Shown here: in pieces, positions 27,001 to 42,463 of the stretch | Layout: each line of letters opens with the position of its first letter | How positions within the stretch are numbered: position 1 is the first letter of the stretch | Assembly (NCBI GenBank): GCA_000149265.1 | Contig: CH002818.1 | Span: 407,073-471,072, forward strand | Reading direction: 5' to 3' | Origin: Ciona savignyi | Taxonomy: Eukaryota; Chordata; Ascidiacea; Phlebobranchia; Cionidae | Length of the DNA: 64,000 nucleotides | Program-made: the position numbers and the translations under genes | The notes under the pieces: model-generated | Told to the model about the DNA's origin: nothing | Databases searched by the model: none | The model's input: the letters and a program-made list of their open reading frames with translations, nothing else

Positions 27001-29930
27001 CGCGAAACCATGCCTCGCCCCTCAACAGCACACAGCTGATGCCATCAATACATTCGTTAATATCCAGCAATTTTGGTTAATCGTGAACTTGCGACGGAAA
27101 CGCTTTCATCCAGAGTAATTCGCTTGCTGTCCACTCCTGACGGGCTACGATTTCGAGTGCTGAGTTTCAAGTGCTGCTGTATTGAAAGGATAGTTAAATA
27201 GTACAATTCAGTAATCTCGGTTATTTGTCTTGTTTGTCAGTATTAGTTGAGCCAACATTTAGGATACATGCAAAACCTTTTTCGAAACATAACACACATT
27301 AAAATTAAATTGTTTTGTGACTCGTTACAATCATAAACTGTCATTTGTTTACCAGAAGTAGATTTGTGCCAGACTGTGAGTTTATATATGATGATTCTTT
27401 AATACAGTAATTTCTATTTATGGTGCAAAATAGCACTCATTTCGTTGTATTGCAATGTACTAAACAAGCTATTACTACAGGAAATTCGAGGTTACCATTT
27501 CTTTTATGTTTACAGTTGAACCATTAAAATGCTTGTTTATTTATTTGTGTCTTTGGTTCTAGCTTCTATTATTATTACTCGGTGTCTATGCTCAACTCTT
27601 GCTCGGCGACCGTGCGCCAATAGAGGCTGTAAGTCAGTCAGCGCTGTCCGTCAGTAGTTAGTCAGACCGGAGCGATTGCATCGTCAGTTTTTACGCAAAC
27701 AAGTTATCTTGCCTGGCAGTATATGGACTTTAAAAGAAATGCCTTGTGCTTTTGTGAAGGTCAGCCTTTAATCGCAAAGGTTTTTTTAGTTGTGGGTGAT
27801 TTATCAAATCTTAGTATGGCCAAAATAAATACAGCTTAAGTCCTAATTGACAGATAACGTACATTTTACCACCTCAATATTATTTGTTCTTAATTTTGGT
27901 TAAATGCTAAAGCGATATAGAGTAAGTAATAAAAACAAAATTGAGCTCTTTAGCTGATAAAATAATTATAGCCTACGACGCCATTTTGAAAGTTTTTTTT
28001 CGATAGAGAACGCCCGCCTACCGACAAAGAAATACTATGGTCGTTTACACTTTTTTCATCGATATACCACATTTTTAAACTTTGGTTTATATAAATGATG
28101 CAAATATTAAAGAGAAGGAGCCGAAATATCTGGGGTAATAACAAGTTATTTGTTGCTTGTTTAGCAGGTCTACTTTTATCAAATTGTGATATAGGTGGTA
28201 AAATTTTATAAAATTTCGAAAATTTTAGATTATAGGGTTACAAGAGAACCCCCGTATATATTTTAAGAAGTCTAGTCGGAATCATCGAATGACATCAAGG
28301 GAAAACGTTGGAATTAAGGTATATATTTATTGTGATTGACGGTTCACTCTCTCTGTAGCTGACTGGACATTTCTTAAAATGGCGGTATTTTGTGTAAACG
28401 GCCTTATCATGAATCGGTTCTAAATATATCTACATGTATATGCGTATATGACTGCTACAGGTATGCAAGTAGTTGCGTTAATTACCGGTAAAGTCAATGT
28501 TTCATTTTAAATGGCTTAAAATCAGAATATCGACTACTTACTATATTGTGGAACGCGTAAAATATATTTTAAAGGTGGAGTTAAAACATGGCGGTAAGTC
28601 CCACAATTATGTTCCTGTGTGCGCCGCCATTATGAGTGTAAGCGGATAGCTTGTAAAGCTTCTTATGGTCGCTGGTGCGTGCATGCCCCTTAAAGTCATT
28701 TTGCACACAAACAAACAAAACTGAGAACCTGTTGCACACATTTTTATCATGAACAAATACCTGTTTAAAAGTAAACTTAAATTTTTGCATGTTAAACTTC
28801 GCGTTAACATTTTTTGAACACGTTGCTTTGTGGGAATGGTTACATTATAAAGATGTTACATTAAGGGTGGTAAAATCGTTACATTAAACGTTTATATCTT
28901 TAAACAAATGACAAAAACCAGTAAGGTTGAGCGATGTCCAAGAATTGATATGCGCACACCAGCGTACGAGCGACATCTAGCAGATGTATGTTAAAACCAA
29001 TTTAAGATGAGCTTAATCTAAATTCGAATATTTACCAACGTCATATAATAAGATTTAGAGCCAAATATGAAAGTAATTTTCCAGGTGAGATAGTTGTTAA
29101 TTGTAATATAGGCGATCTGTATACTGTATGATTCTTAAGAAATACACATTTTTTGTTTTAATACGTTCTATTACCAATTCTGAGAAGCTGTTGTTACAGG
29201 ATATATTACCTACTGGCCATATTCTACATGTTTTGTGATTATTGATTGCGAAAAGTTACAAAACTAATCATGTGCAGCGCATTTTATAACCGGTACACCT
29301 AAGAAATTATTTTTAGACGAATCAACGGAAAGCCAACTTTATCTCATTCTTTTCGTTGTACTGATAGAATGCGACGAAAAACGCGCTGGGCGTTCACACT
29401 AAAAATGGTATGCGGCCCTAGGCAGTGTTTGGACATCCGAGTTTGAAATAACATCTTGTCTAAACAAATACACTCCAGTCCTTTTTCTTGTATAAAAGCG
29501 CATTTTTAGTTCATTTAAATTATGTTTTCTCAAAAAGATAAACGAACCAAAACTAAATTTACAATGTGTTCTTAGAAAACAGTATTGTACCACGGTCGTT
29601 TTACATGTTTATCCAAATACCATACTAATAATTCATCTGTTTTTGAATTGCATTGCCACAGTTCATCTAGTGATATAAATATCCTTATAGTTGTTTAATG
29701 AACCACTACCGCTTTACTTTTACTGAAACGTGGTTTGTTCACAATGGCATGGAATTGACAAAACATAGGGAATTGTTAAGGTATTACATCTATATCGTAC
29801 ATAGTATGTAATATGGTAAAATATAATTCTGTTTTCCCAAAAGTGGGGAATTGTTGACCCCTTCTGTCTTAGCGAAATTAGTTTGTTTGGTTTTTGCACG
29901 GTTTTGTTCATGTTAATGTAAAAAGAAATG

Positions 29931-29950
29931 TTAAGAGCCGTTGCTCTTAA
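29931..29950. other. Short perfect hairpin
   Basis: TTAAGAGC, a 4-nt loop CGTT, then GCTCTTAA: an 8-bp perfect stem in the Otx upstream region. No known RNA class recognised. Confidence 0.35.
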
Positions 29951-32761
29951 TCTCGACCTTTTTTGTATAAAAAAAACAAGAAAAACAATTTAAAAAACGA
30001 CAGTTATTTTGCAATTAAATATCACGAGGTTTAAAAACAAGGGGCATCCATAATTTACTGGGTAATAGAAAATTGTTCTACCCCCCTCTGTGTTGCATGC
30101 ACGCATCATTGGAGAAATATCTTGCATGGTGTGTTGGACAGCGATCGAACAAGAGCACTTGCCAACCTGGTATGCTGTCACACGCATTATTCTTGTTCAT
30201 TGATCAATCGTTTATCTGTGTTTGCTCGCAATTTTTAAATTACAGCAGAAATATTGATGTTGAACCGATTAATTGTAAGCTGCATTTTATAGAGTTATAA
30301 GATAAAGTACAATATGCTACTATATTAGTCAATGTTGAAATTATAGTCAGTTCAAATGTCTTTAAATATAGATATATATATATCGATTACTGTCATTTAC
30401 TATAGATGTGGTTGGAATTGGAAGGCAGGCGAGATATTCTCTTCACCCTGAAAGCCTGTGCAGACTTATCCAGCAGTTCGAGTTTTTGCTTTTCTGACCA
30501 ATTTGTCGCCGCATTGTATTGTTGGTGGGATTACGTATACGGCTGTCCCCAACACAAAGACTTCGCGGCATAAGATTAGGCACAGAACACGCAAGTAATA
30601 GGCCTCTGTGGTGACTTTACTATTCTTGCTGTAAATAATCAAGTTCGTTTCGTCCAATTACTTTCTTTCTCCAGATGTTACTCTGGCCTAAATATTTTGC
30701 AAATCGCTATATAATTAAATGCTATCGAGTCACCAAACGAAATAATCTACTACATATTAGCTTGCCATTACCTTAGGTCATCAAAAAACATCAGTGTATA
30801 TAGATATTTTAAATTATGCATGTTTATCGTTTGATGTGTAATTTGTAAGTATTACTGGTTAAATCGTCCAAAATTTTTAGCATTCTTAATGTTCCAAACG
30901 GTTTAGCATAAATTTGTATAGTAATATAAATTATTTGGTTCCTAATTATTCCGGTTAAAAAAACACTAAAAACACAATTGTACATGTTGTATTTTGTCAA
31001 CCTATAACTCGGGTTGTTTGTAGAAACGCCCTAGTCGCGCAAGGTTTAAAATGTGGCACGTTCAAATTATCAACTGGCAGCGAACAGGTGTTACTTGTCT
31101 CTCATTTAAACTGTCACATGCGTCATCACCTCCCACAGAAATTAAATGTCTCGAGAAATGATGTGTCATATATATATATACCTTTAAAGCCAAGAAGGTA
31201 CATTTTAGGCACCACTAACAAAATAACTTTATTTATATCTATATTCTAGCCTATTTTTTTTTACAGTAAATGTACACTTGTGTGATCATTCGCCATAATT
31301 GGGCAAATACTTCCAAAACCTCTAATTACGGAATTGGCTCTCTCCCACATATTCGCAATTATGCACACTTTGACTTACACACGAATTATTATCTGTATTT
31401 TGTTTATAGTGTCCACACGTAATCAACAGGCGAAGAATGCCTTCCTTTGATTTTAATTTTTGTTTATGTTGGTTTGGTTTACAGGTAAATATCCAATATT
31501 TAAACCAGTAATTCATTACTGCAGATGCCGAGCATGGTATTTCTGTTAAGAACAAAGGCAATATTTATAAACTGTAAACAAATAAGAGGTTGATACTACG
31601 ACAGATTAACCTAACCGTGCCTCGCCGTGTAAGCCCGTCGTAAGCTGCACGAAGTACATCGGTTATCTATCTCCGCGTCATTTTAATTCCCTTTGGAATT
31701 TCTTTTTTATATCGGAATTGCGCCGCATTTTGTGCATCGTTGGCATTCAAATAAACCCTTGTAAAACTGAGTTTTATGCTAAAAACAAAATGTTATGTAA
31801 CCGCCGATTAAAATAGGTCAATATGGGTCGCAATATATGTAATTGCAAATATTAACTATTCCATCGTGCTGTCACAGCCACGGCACCCATGCTGAGTAGA
31901 TTCCGATCACAGACACATCTAGGAAATGGCGCTGTGGACGAGTGTTTGCCATGTCAACAATAAAACAGCTCAATATCTGGCCAAGTTAAAATGCAGAAAT
32001 GATGACCTATGCCTGCTCTTTGTAATTAGCAAGTGCTGGGGCCCTTTTTTGTATTTTTCTATTTTTAAGTATATATGTATTTTTAGGATTTTAAATATGT
32101 ATTTTCAGGATTGTAAAGAATAAGCTTAAAACTACGCTTTTATTTTGTACAAAAATACAGAAACAATAGGATCTTGTCAAATTTTTTTTTTTAATAAAAT
32201 CATATACTAATATAAAAATCCTCTCGCTGGTTGCGTATTTTTAATAATTTAAAAATGCACAAATCAACATTGCGCGGTTCTGAAGCTGCGCCATTTTGTT
32301 TAACTTGACCACGAACGGCGAAGGCGGTTCGTAAGTATTACGCGCGTTCTCCAGTGCTAGCAGACCATAAATATATGGCGGACAATCGTACATTCTATTG
32401 GCATATGTCGATGGTTGAATAAACTAAATTTATTTCTTTACCAAATAATTTAGCAAATTAGCTTTAAAACCTAGTGTGGTTTGTACGAAGCGTGTATCAT
32501 GCTGTAAAAAGTTGGTTAATTACCGGCCTGCTGATCCAGCAACCAACCGAGAAACTGATTGTTAGTTGTACGTGGTTAATCGTTGGATAATCGGCAATTA
32601 CCTGGTGACACGACCAATGCAATTCTCGACAGGTAGTCTTTGGCTGACCATGTTTTTGCGTGTTATCATACTTACGCACGCTGCGTTTCCTTCACCTCGT
32701 AACGTGTGATAGCGATTGATAGCGTGTATCCGTTCACACCAGGCACCATTATACGTCGCAT

Positions 32762-32821
32762 ATATCTTATCTTCGTATTGCAAGGAAGTTTTTGTAAAGG
32801 AAGCTACGATATCTACGATAA
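32762..32821 (+). promoter_or_regulatory. Otx a-element-like neural enhancer (GATA-ETS-ETS-GATA-GATA)
   Basis: Within 60 bp the sites run in this order: two abutting reverse GATA sites (ATATCT 32762-32767 and TTATCT 32767-32772), ETS core GGAA at 32784-32787 in AAGGAAGT, a second GGAA at 32799-32802 in AAAGGAAG, GATATCT at 32808-32814, and CGATAA at 32816-32821. The Ciona Otx a-element is the FGF9/16/20-responsive enhancer, read by ETS1/2 and GATA4/5/6, that starts Otx in anterior neural precursors. It has this order of sites, with the two ETS sites a similar distance apart. Here it lies about 2.6 kb upstream of the Otx ATG and points towards it. The identification rests on remembered site order, not on an alignment. 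Confidence 0.75.
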
Positions 32822-32825
32822 CCTC

Positions 32826-35436
32826 TACAATGTCGCGACACGCGCAATGTTGTGCTTAGATAATAACTTTAAAAAAACACGAAATCGGATACCCAAAAAG
32901 CGACCACAACGTGTCTCACGACACCGCCACCCCCCTTTTCCTTTGGAATTAAATTCTAACAATATTCAAGGCAAAAGACGGCAAACTAAGACTTGTAATT
33001 GTCGTTGGGACGAGGTAGATTGTTTCAGACTATTTCCACACGAAATGGTATTTCAGATCCGTATATTGCGCTCTAATTGCTCTTCTGCATCAGTATTGTC
33101 TGGTTACAGTCTGTGTTTGAACGGGCACAGTCAAATTAATGGCAGATCTCTTCCACACTGAGCAAACACAGAAGCAACGCCACGCGGACACTTTGTACCA
33201 CTTCTCAGTGCATCGATGCACTCCGTAACTGCCATTAAGAATCGACAATTCCTTCACACGACTTCCGTCGATTCGCATACACGTTAATAAATATAACAAT
33301 TATAATTAATCAGGAACAACGCGGCAAAACTGCAGTAGTTAACGAAACATATAGATATAGTCCTAAGTATATGAACAATATGCAATTTAAATTTGACTTT
33401 GTATTTTGCGTTGATAGGAAAGGTAGTTTCAGAGGTATCCAAATATTCGAAGTTTTAAGTGTTGCGGGTTACCGTGTAAACTGATATCCCTTTGTCAGTC
33501 TCAAATCAAGGGTTCGGATGCGCTAAGGTGGACGGACGAGTGGTCATTTCTGAAATGGTTTCTCAGCAACCGATTTTTAAAAACATGTTTAAGTTTTATA
33601 TGTAAGGGCCGTTGTGATAGAGACGGACCAGCGCAAACTCAACACTAATTAAGTTATAAGTTTTGTTTGGAGCAGGTCGCCTTTTGAGGGAGACAACAAA
33701 TACACAGCGGGTGAGTCCACCTGCCGTGTCAGGGCGGTGCATCTTGTCATTTGCTCCAGATTTACATTTTGTCAGAACCATTTGGCCTTCAATTCATTCC
33801 CACTTGCCAGCACCCCCTCTCTCTATTCACACTTCGGTCGATCCTATTTTCTTTCTTTCTCTTATCAATGGCGCCAAATGAGAGCTTCCGATTTTCCACG
33901 CTAGTTCCCGCCTGCAATCGCTCTCTTGCTCCTTGCCGTCGCTACCAGCCTTTTTCTTTTTTTTCATAGCTCGAATCTAATTAAAATGCTATTTAAATTT
34001 GCTGCTGCTTCCCAATAAAATTACAACCGAGTAGCATTCCTACAGAAAACATCTAGAAGCTACCAGAGCTATACGTACAAAATTAGTTCTATTAGGTCAG
34101 CTTATCCAGATCATGAAACCGTGATCCGCATCAACTCTTGTATAAAGTGGATTAAAATGGTTGTTTTAAAGTCCAAGTTGCCAAAGCATTAAACGCAGCT
34201 AAACAAACTTGACCATACAGTTAAAAATAAGACCTACAGAAATAAAAGCATTAGGCCCACCAGATTAATTTACAGAGGAAATATGGTTATTCTATTTTTT
34301 AGGATTTACTAACGTTGTTTCTTTTCTAAGCAGATATTAGGCAAAACCCTGATAACTTAAAATATTAACAAATAAGGTATTTTTGAAATATTCTCTGAGC
34401 AAACTTTCTGGAGTTTCAATACGTCTAAGAGAAAATCAAGTTTCAAGGAAATTGAACAAGTTCACGTCAAACACGAAAGTTTAGACTGTAAGTTTTATTT
34501 TTACTTCTTTTTGATTATCTTATATCATATTTTAACCATAAACGATTTTTTAGTGTTATACAAATGTATTTAGCGTCAATTACGACTATCGAAGAGATCA
34601 ACTTTTTATAATTATCAAAATCATACATTGATAAAATAATTAATCGAAAAATTTCATATCCCAAAACGCTATCATGTATACCTACCGTTGAACACTTCTT
34701 AAAATTATCGTATGGTTTAAATTAATGTTAGACACATTTTTCCACTTTCTTTGTTTTTTTGATTTCAAAGCAGATAAGTAATTATTATAAACATAAACAA
34801 AGACGATGCGCGGGGCTAGAAATGTTATGGGAAAATTTCTCCGAATCTTTTTATACAAGCAATGGTCAAAACAAACGCGATCGTTGTTTGGGTATAGAAT
34901 AAATGTTTGTATATTTCCATATGGTTTGTTATTTTCCTGACAGCGCGCACGCGTGAGAAATTATCGGATTTAAAAGCCAGTAGAGAAATGTCATAAAAGA
35001 ATTAACTAAAACGTTCCACGAATCAAATTGCGCCCGAAAAGTTATTGGTAATGAACAATAACTTACACGATTAGGTTATTGATTGTAAAACTAAAACTAA
35101 GGATAATCGCGCCCTAATCCGTTGATATTGTATGCAGCTCATTGTTTTAACATACGCTTTTCGTTGCGTTTAAAATTACTATTATACAAGGGCACGTGTG
35201 GCCACGGACCGTCCATTACGTCCGTTCGACCCGCCTTTGTGTTTTATTTACTCTTGAGCCCTGCAACGCCTGGAGTTAGGATGGTGCACCGGTTCCCTGC
35301 ATACTGGCACGTCAACTTCAATAGTTCGCAGCACAATAGACATAAGAGCACCTGCTTCAACGATTCAGTTCACCCGTTGTTGCATGACCCCATTCCAAAC
35401 AGTAGTTTTATAGTAACCACTGCATTTTAATTCCAG
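32826..35436 (+). other. Proximal Otx upstream region / 5' non-coding
   Basis: No coding exon found. The transcription start and any 5' non-coding exon of Otx should lie here, but I cannot place them. The region ends in a pyrimidine-rich acceptor (AATTCCAG) at 35436, eight bases before the Otx ATG. Confidence 0.45.
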
Positions 35437-38180
<2,744 letters not shown>

Positions 38181-38705
38181 CGCTGCGGCGTTAGAGCTGA
38201 AACTTATATTAATCCACAGAATGCTGGTTAGCTACACAGGCAAAGCAGCAAATAGCGAACAATGCGGAGGTAAAGCGCTAATACCAATTGCTGGTAGGGG
38301 AACATGACAACTTTTGCTGTTCTGTTTTGTTGGGTGACAACTACAATAACCGCTGGTCGGGAGTGCAAGACCATATCCTGTAAATACTCCCTTATAATCG
38401 CCGCTTGGTCAGCATACGCTGGGAAGGTAGCGCCTCGCATTGTATGAAAAATTCAGTTTATGGCGTTAAGGTTGATGTTGTATTTTGTGTTGTGCTTTTT
38501 TTAACGCTCAATGTTGTATTGCTTTATTTAACTTTTTTCGCAGTCGTAGTTGGTTTATGTTACCTAAATTAACACTTGTTAATTGGGTACGCCAAGTTAC
38601 GGAATAGGGTCTTTATCGTAACCTGATTTTGGTGCATAACATATAGGTAAACGTCCAAGCACAGATATGATGTATCTGTAATATTAAATATGAACAAATT
38701 ACAAA

Positions 38706-38711
38706 AATAAA
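38706..38711 (+). other. Candidate Otx polyadenylation signal AATAAA
   Basis: First canonical hexamer after the Otx stop, about 525 nt downstream. A second lies at 38826-38831. Which is used cannot be seen. Confidence 0.4.
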
Positions 38712-39950
38712 TGTAAGTTGTACTATTTTGGTTAAATTCTATGCTCGTCGTTTCCTTAAAAAATGATTTTTTTAAACTTATCGATTTTGCTTTGTTTGCC
38801 AATATGACGTTTACTCTCGTGCCCGAATAAACCGTAATATCTAATTATTACAGTATTTTCAATCTAAAGACGACTTCTTAAAACAAAGGGCAAACTGTGC
38901 AATAGGAAATACTTTGATATTGAATGTTTTCTTCTGGCAAACGTATCAAAATCCGACTAATATTTTAAGAGCCATTGAGATTTCCGTGTATAAAACATGT
39001 GTATTAATCTATTAAAGGCCGTTTCTATTTTACGGCAGTGTTGCTAAAAATACAATGTTATTTCCACCCCGTTTCTGTAAACAATTGTCTTTTTATTGCT
39101 TTTGATCAATACATCAAGTTAAAATTAAGTTTTGAAGTTATTTCTTGAACAATTAACCATTGTAAAGCGAAGGTAATGTGTTGGATTGCCGTAGAATACT
39201 GTACTCGACTATAGTTAACATTTTACCCACCAAAGGTTATATATACGTTTTAAAATTCGACGCAGTATCAACTAATCGGCTACTTAATTGTCTATTTTTA
39301 ATAAAAAAGTTTAGTTTTTAAATAGGCGGCAAGTACTCGCGCACCCAGAATTTGTTTGGGTTGCTCATGGGACTCTGTTATCGCGCGTATTTCGAGCCCA
39401 AAAAGATATTTGATGTTATTGTATATTTCTAAAATACCTAAATTTATTGGATAAAGGAAATTTCCGTGCATCTAGAAATACTGAATTAGTTGATTGGCCA
39501 GGTTTGTAAAGCGCGGTTATTAACCCAAGTCAAATAAACTTTGGAATCTTGAGGAGTGATGGGGAGTTTTAAGTTCACGTGTTAATCTAGAACTTTTGTT
39601 GTCCTTTTCCAATGGCAGCAAAAAATATAAAGCTCTAGTTGGCATACAATCAATTAAAATATCTCCATACGCCACCCATTACGTGTGATAATGTCAATGG
39701 GGGGGGGGGATTCCCCTATGTTGGTAAGTTGGAAGCCGAATGTGTCGGTGTTTCTTGCTTGGCTTTGTAGTTTTGTAAAAGGGGAGCAAAGCTTCCTGAA
39801 ATAAAGGTGTTAATTATGCATTTTCTAGCTGTGTTTTTAAAAATAGTTCCCCCCTGTACGAAACCAAATCGAAATTTTAGGAATAATTTTGGAGGGCTTT
39901 GATCTTATGTTGCAGAAAAAAATCTAGGGCTTTTCTTAGTACAGTGGTTC

Positions 39951-40020
39951 TCAAACTTTTCCAGCTCGTGGGACACTAAGAACATTTTTATAAATGGTTT
40001 CTCTCCAGTCATCTAGGTAG
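39951..40020 (+). mobile_element. hAT-type terminal inverted repeat, one end only
   Basis: CAGTGGTTCTCAAACTTTTC followed by GTGGGAC resembles hAT-superfamily ends and the terminus of the complete MITE at 42464. No partner end was found, so this is probably a decayed element of unknown length. Confidence 0.35.
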
Positions 40021-40903
40021 TTTTCGTGCTGCTTAACTCAGCGCGCAGGATAAAAATGTGATGCATGATGTGTTAAAATTACATTAATACACCACACTGA
40101 ACAATGAATTGTGCTTATGACATGACAATCACCCTTAATCCATCGCTACCCATAGCATTACTGTTTACTCTACTTGCTACTAAACTATGGAAAATACATT
40201 TCTGTGCATTAAAGTCGCGTATGGCCAATTTGCCACTTCGTAACACAAATAAGTTTCCTACATAATTTTGCAAAATTCTGAGTTTAAAGCTATGTTGAGA
40301 CGCTAATTAAACACACTTGCAAGCGGTTTTTAAAGTTTAAATCATTTTTAATAATTAAATGCACTGCATTTCTCCATACTGAACTAAAAATCTCGATTGT
40401 TATATTACTTGGCACAATAATATTTTTGTATTTATTGATTGGTGTAACAATAGTAGCATTGTGACGAAAAAGTGAAATTTCTTACATATACTTTCAATTT
40501 GTAAACAACAAAGCGATTTTAACGTAGCATTCTCGTCACCCAAATATAGGGTTTACGATTCTTATACAAGTACATTTTAACAGATATTAAAAACACATGA
40601 AGTTAAAACTAAATTAAATTGCGGTATATTCATAGTAATCTATAACTACGACTTAAACAACTGGTTCGATCGCGATAACTAAGCTACAACAAAAACGCCA
40701 ACTCTTAAAGTAAATAAAAGTCCTTTCGTGTTAATTGCATAGCATAATACAAATGCCGTGCAGAGTAAGTAATTCTAAGTTCTAACCATCGACCTTCGTA
40801 CACATTAAACCCAATTTGGCAATCGATCGCCTTATTGTCTTCGTTTACTCCTCAATATAGTGCACAACATCACATTTATTCGGGTTAGCAGAGATATCTT
40901 TAC

Positions 40904-41437
40904 CCATCTTCTCCAATTTTTCTCGCAGTCCATTTTATTGAGTTTTCGTCAGTTTGCATCTTACTTGGCGCTCTCTTCTTTTCTTTCCACCATTCTAAAA
41001 TCTTTTTTCCAGAATATAGATACTTTATGCAAACGCTTGGTGGTGCACCTCGGGGTAATAGATATTTCTTCCACGACAAGTCGTCCTTTAAAGTACGGTC
41101 ATGTGGCCGAATTGTTAACCCGACCATTACTTATACCAACTCTAATACAAAAAACGGTCCTGTTGTTGAGCATGGGTACGAAACTTGGCAAAAATCTTTT
41201 TTTGCAGTGGTTTAGGAAATTTTTAAATTGCAAAAGTCAGGCTTATGCCACCTTCAATCTGTTAGGAGAAGGACCTTTGACGGCAATTCGGTTTATTTTC
41301 CGTTTAATTTCTTTTAAAATTTGTTTTGTTTTTTGAGTGACGTGGATCAAGTTGCTTTGAAGTGTCAGCAAAGTTTGAAGCCACTCAACCACTGGATTGA
41401 TTTCATTGCCTTGGATACCGAACCTCCTCCCGACGCC
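40904..41437 (-). other. Possible two coding exons of an unidentified minus-strand gene
   Basis: On the minus strand an open frame runs from about 41437 to 41252. It is helical and charged (GNEINPVVEWLQTLLTLQ, then TKQILKEIKRKINR) and reaches a possible donor after SPNRLK, just before a stop at 41243-41245. A second open stretch, 41085 to 40904, begins after TTTAAAG (DDLSWKKYLLPRGAPPSV, then KKILEWWKEKKRAP) and ends at a strong donor GG|GTAAAG. Both are in phase if the weak GTGGCA donor is used. I recognise no family. The plus-strand frame at 40860-41336 has no ATG start and is hydrophobic and low-complexity, so I take it as the shadow. Neither a start exon nor a final exon was found. Confidence 0.25.
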
Positions 41438-41740
41438 TCATGCGACAGCTATATTTGTTCGTCGTTTATAGTCTGAAAGCTACAGAAGTCTTAAATCTAA
41501 TGCATTGTATAATAATACTTTGTTTAACAGCACACGGGTCCGTTAAAAAAAGAATTGCAGTCCGGAATATTTTTAATTGTTTCTTTAACCATTTACCGAT
41601 AGGATAGGATGGAATGGGATATTCATGTTTACACATGTGAAGGGAAAAACGCAATGGCCGTTTAAAACACGACAAATCGTCCTATCCCCTACCGACGGGT
41701 TATCGGAGCTATTGTAATATGTTGTGTATATGATTTAGAC

Positions 41741-42215
41741 TAGTGGTTCCAATCTTTTTGTCTTGTTGACCCCCTTAAGAATTTTCGCAGATACCGTGAC
41801 CTAAATGCAAAATTAGAAAGTAAGCACAACAAAGTTTTACTTGCATTTATTGACAAATCAGTGCGCTGGTTGACCTTGTATGTCTGCAGCTAAACGTGTA
41901 TGATACTTCCCATAACTATTTTTACCACTTTTAAGTCTTGATTGATTTCTGTTGTATAATATACTAGGCTACTACCCTAATAGATTTCCAATTTGTAGCT
42001 ATTGCACGTTTACGGTCATGAGGTCATAGTTTATGACATCACAGTGAGCGCATACTGATGCAATAATATTGTGCTACAAGCAGTCTAATATTGTGCTACA
42101 AGCAAAAATTATAAAAATTAAGATAACACATACTACTAGCGTACCGGTACCCAGTCCTACTGACATTCACCTTTGTTCTTACATTAGCTTTGCGGCCCCC
42201 TTTAACATGCGTTGA
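41741..42215 (-). mobile_element. hAT-like MITE, reverse-oriented, truncated copy
   Basis: It is the reverse-complement counterpart of the element at 42464-42939. It shares the end TAGTGGTTCC plus TTTTTGTCTTG, the AAATGCAAAATTAGAAAGT block, the TTTATTGACAAATCAGTGCG block and the ACATTAGCTTTGCGGCCCCC block. The last ~30 bp and second terminal repeat are missing at the right, where a SINE fragment starts. No transposase frame. Confidence 0.75.
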
Positions 42216-42227
42216 CGTTCTTTTAAT

Positions 42228-42357
42228 TGTCGGGTTAGGCAATGTTCGTTAAGTGCCTTGCCCGAGGACACAACCGATTAGTTATACCGAACAAATTCAC
42301 ACTGAAAGTTGAAACCTCTGGGCTGAAAGGTGGCACACTAACCCATCAAGCTAATTC
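42228..42357 (-). repeat. tRNA-derived SINE fragment (reverse orientation)
   Basis: The reverse complement shows the GTTAGTGTGCCACCTTTCAG head region, then TCGGTTGTGTCCTCGGGC and AAGGCACTTAACGAACATTG. It abuts the truncated MITE and is more diverged than the copy at 49012. Confidence 0.6.
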
Positions 42358-42463
42358 AATAAATTAAAACATTTTCCCACACCCCCAGAAATCACACCAC
42401 TATATAGAAGACGAAATATATATATTTTTGGGTGTATGTATAAAGCGTATCTTAATTCTATAC

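Larger units (their letters stand above)
12528..32760. other. 20-kb gene-free interval upstream of Otx
   Basis: It follows the EHBP1-family stop codon. I find no exon chains, tRNA or rRNA, and no SINE or MITE copies here, unlike the flanks. Less AT-rich islands occur at about 13.4-16.2 kb and 26.76-27.06 kb. YY1-like AAAATGGCG sites recur (see findings), and three CAYGTGA boxes cluster at 18043-18087. The length and position suggest a regulatory domain for Otx, which is inferred. Confidence 0.45.

Noticed and set aside
32706..33161. 151-codon plus-strand frame upstream of Otx
   Set aside because: It starts with GTG, not ATG, has no splice context or recognisable domain, and overlaps the a-element-like enhancer. 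Chance openness in a less AT-rich regulatory stretch explains it.
40860..41336. 158-codon plus-strand frame
   Set aside because: It starts with GTG, is hydrophobic and low in complexity, and is better explained as the antisense of the minus-strand candidate exons.
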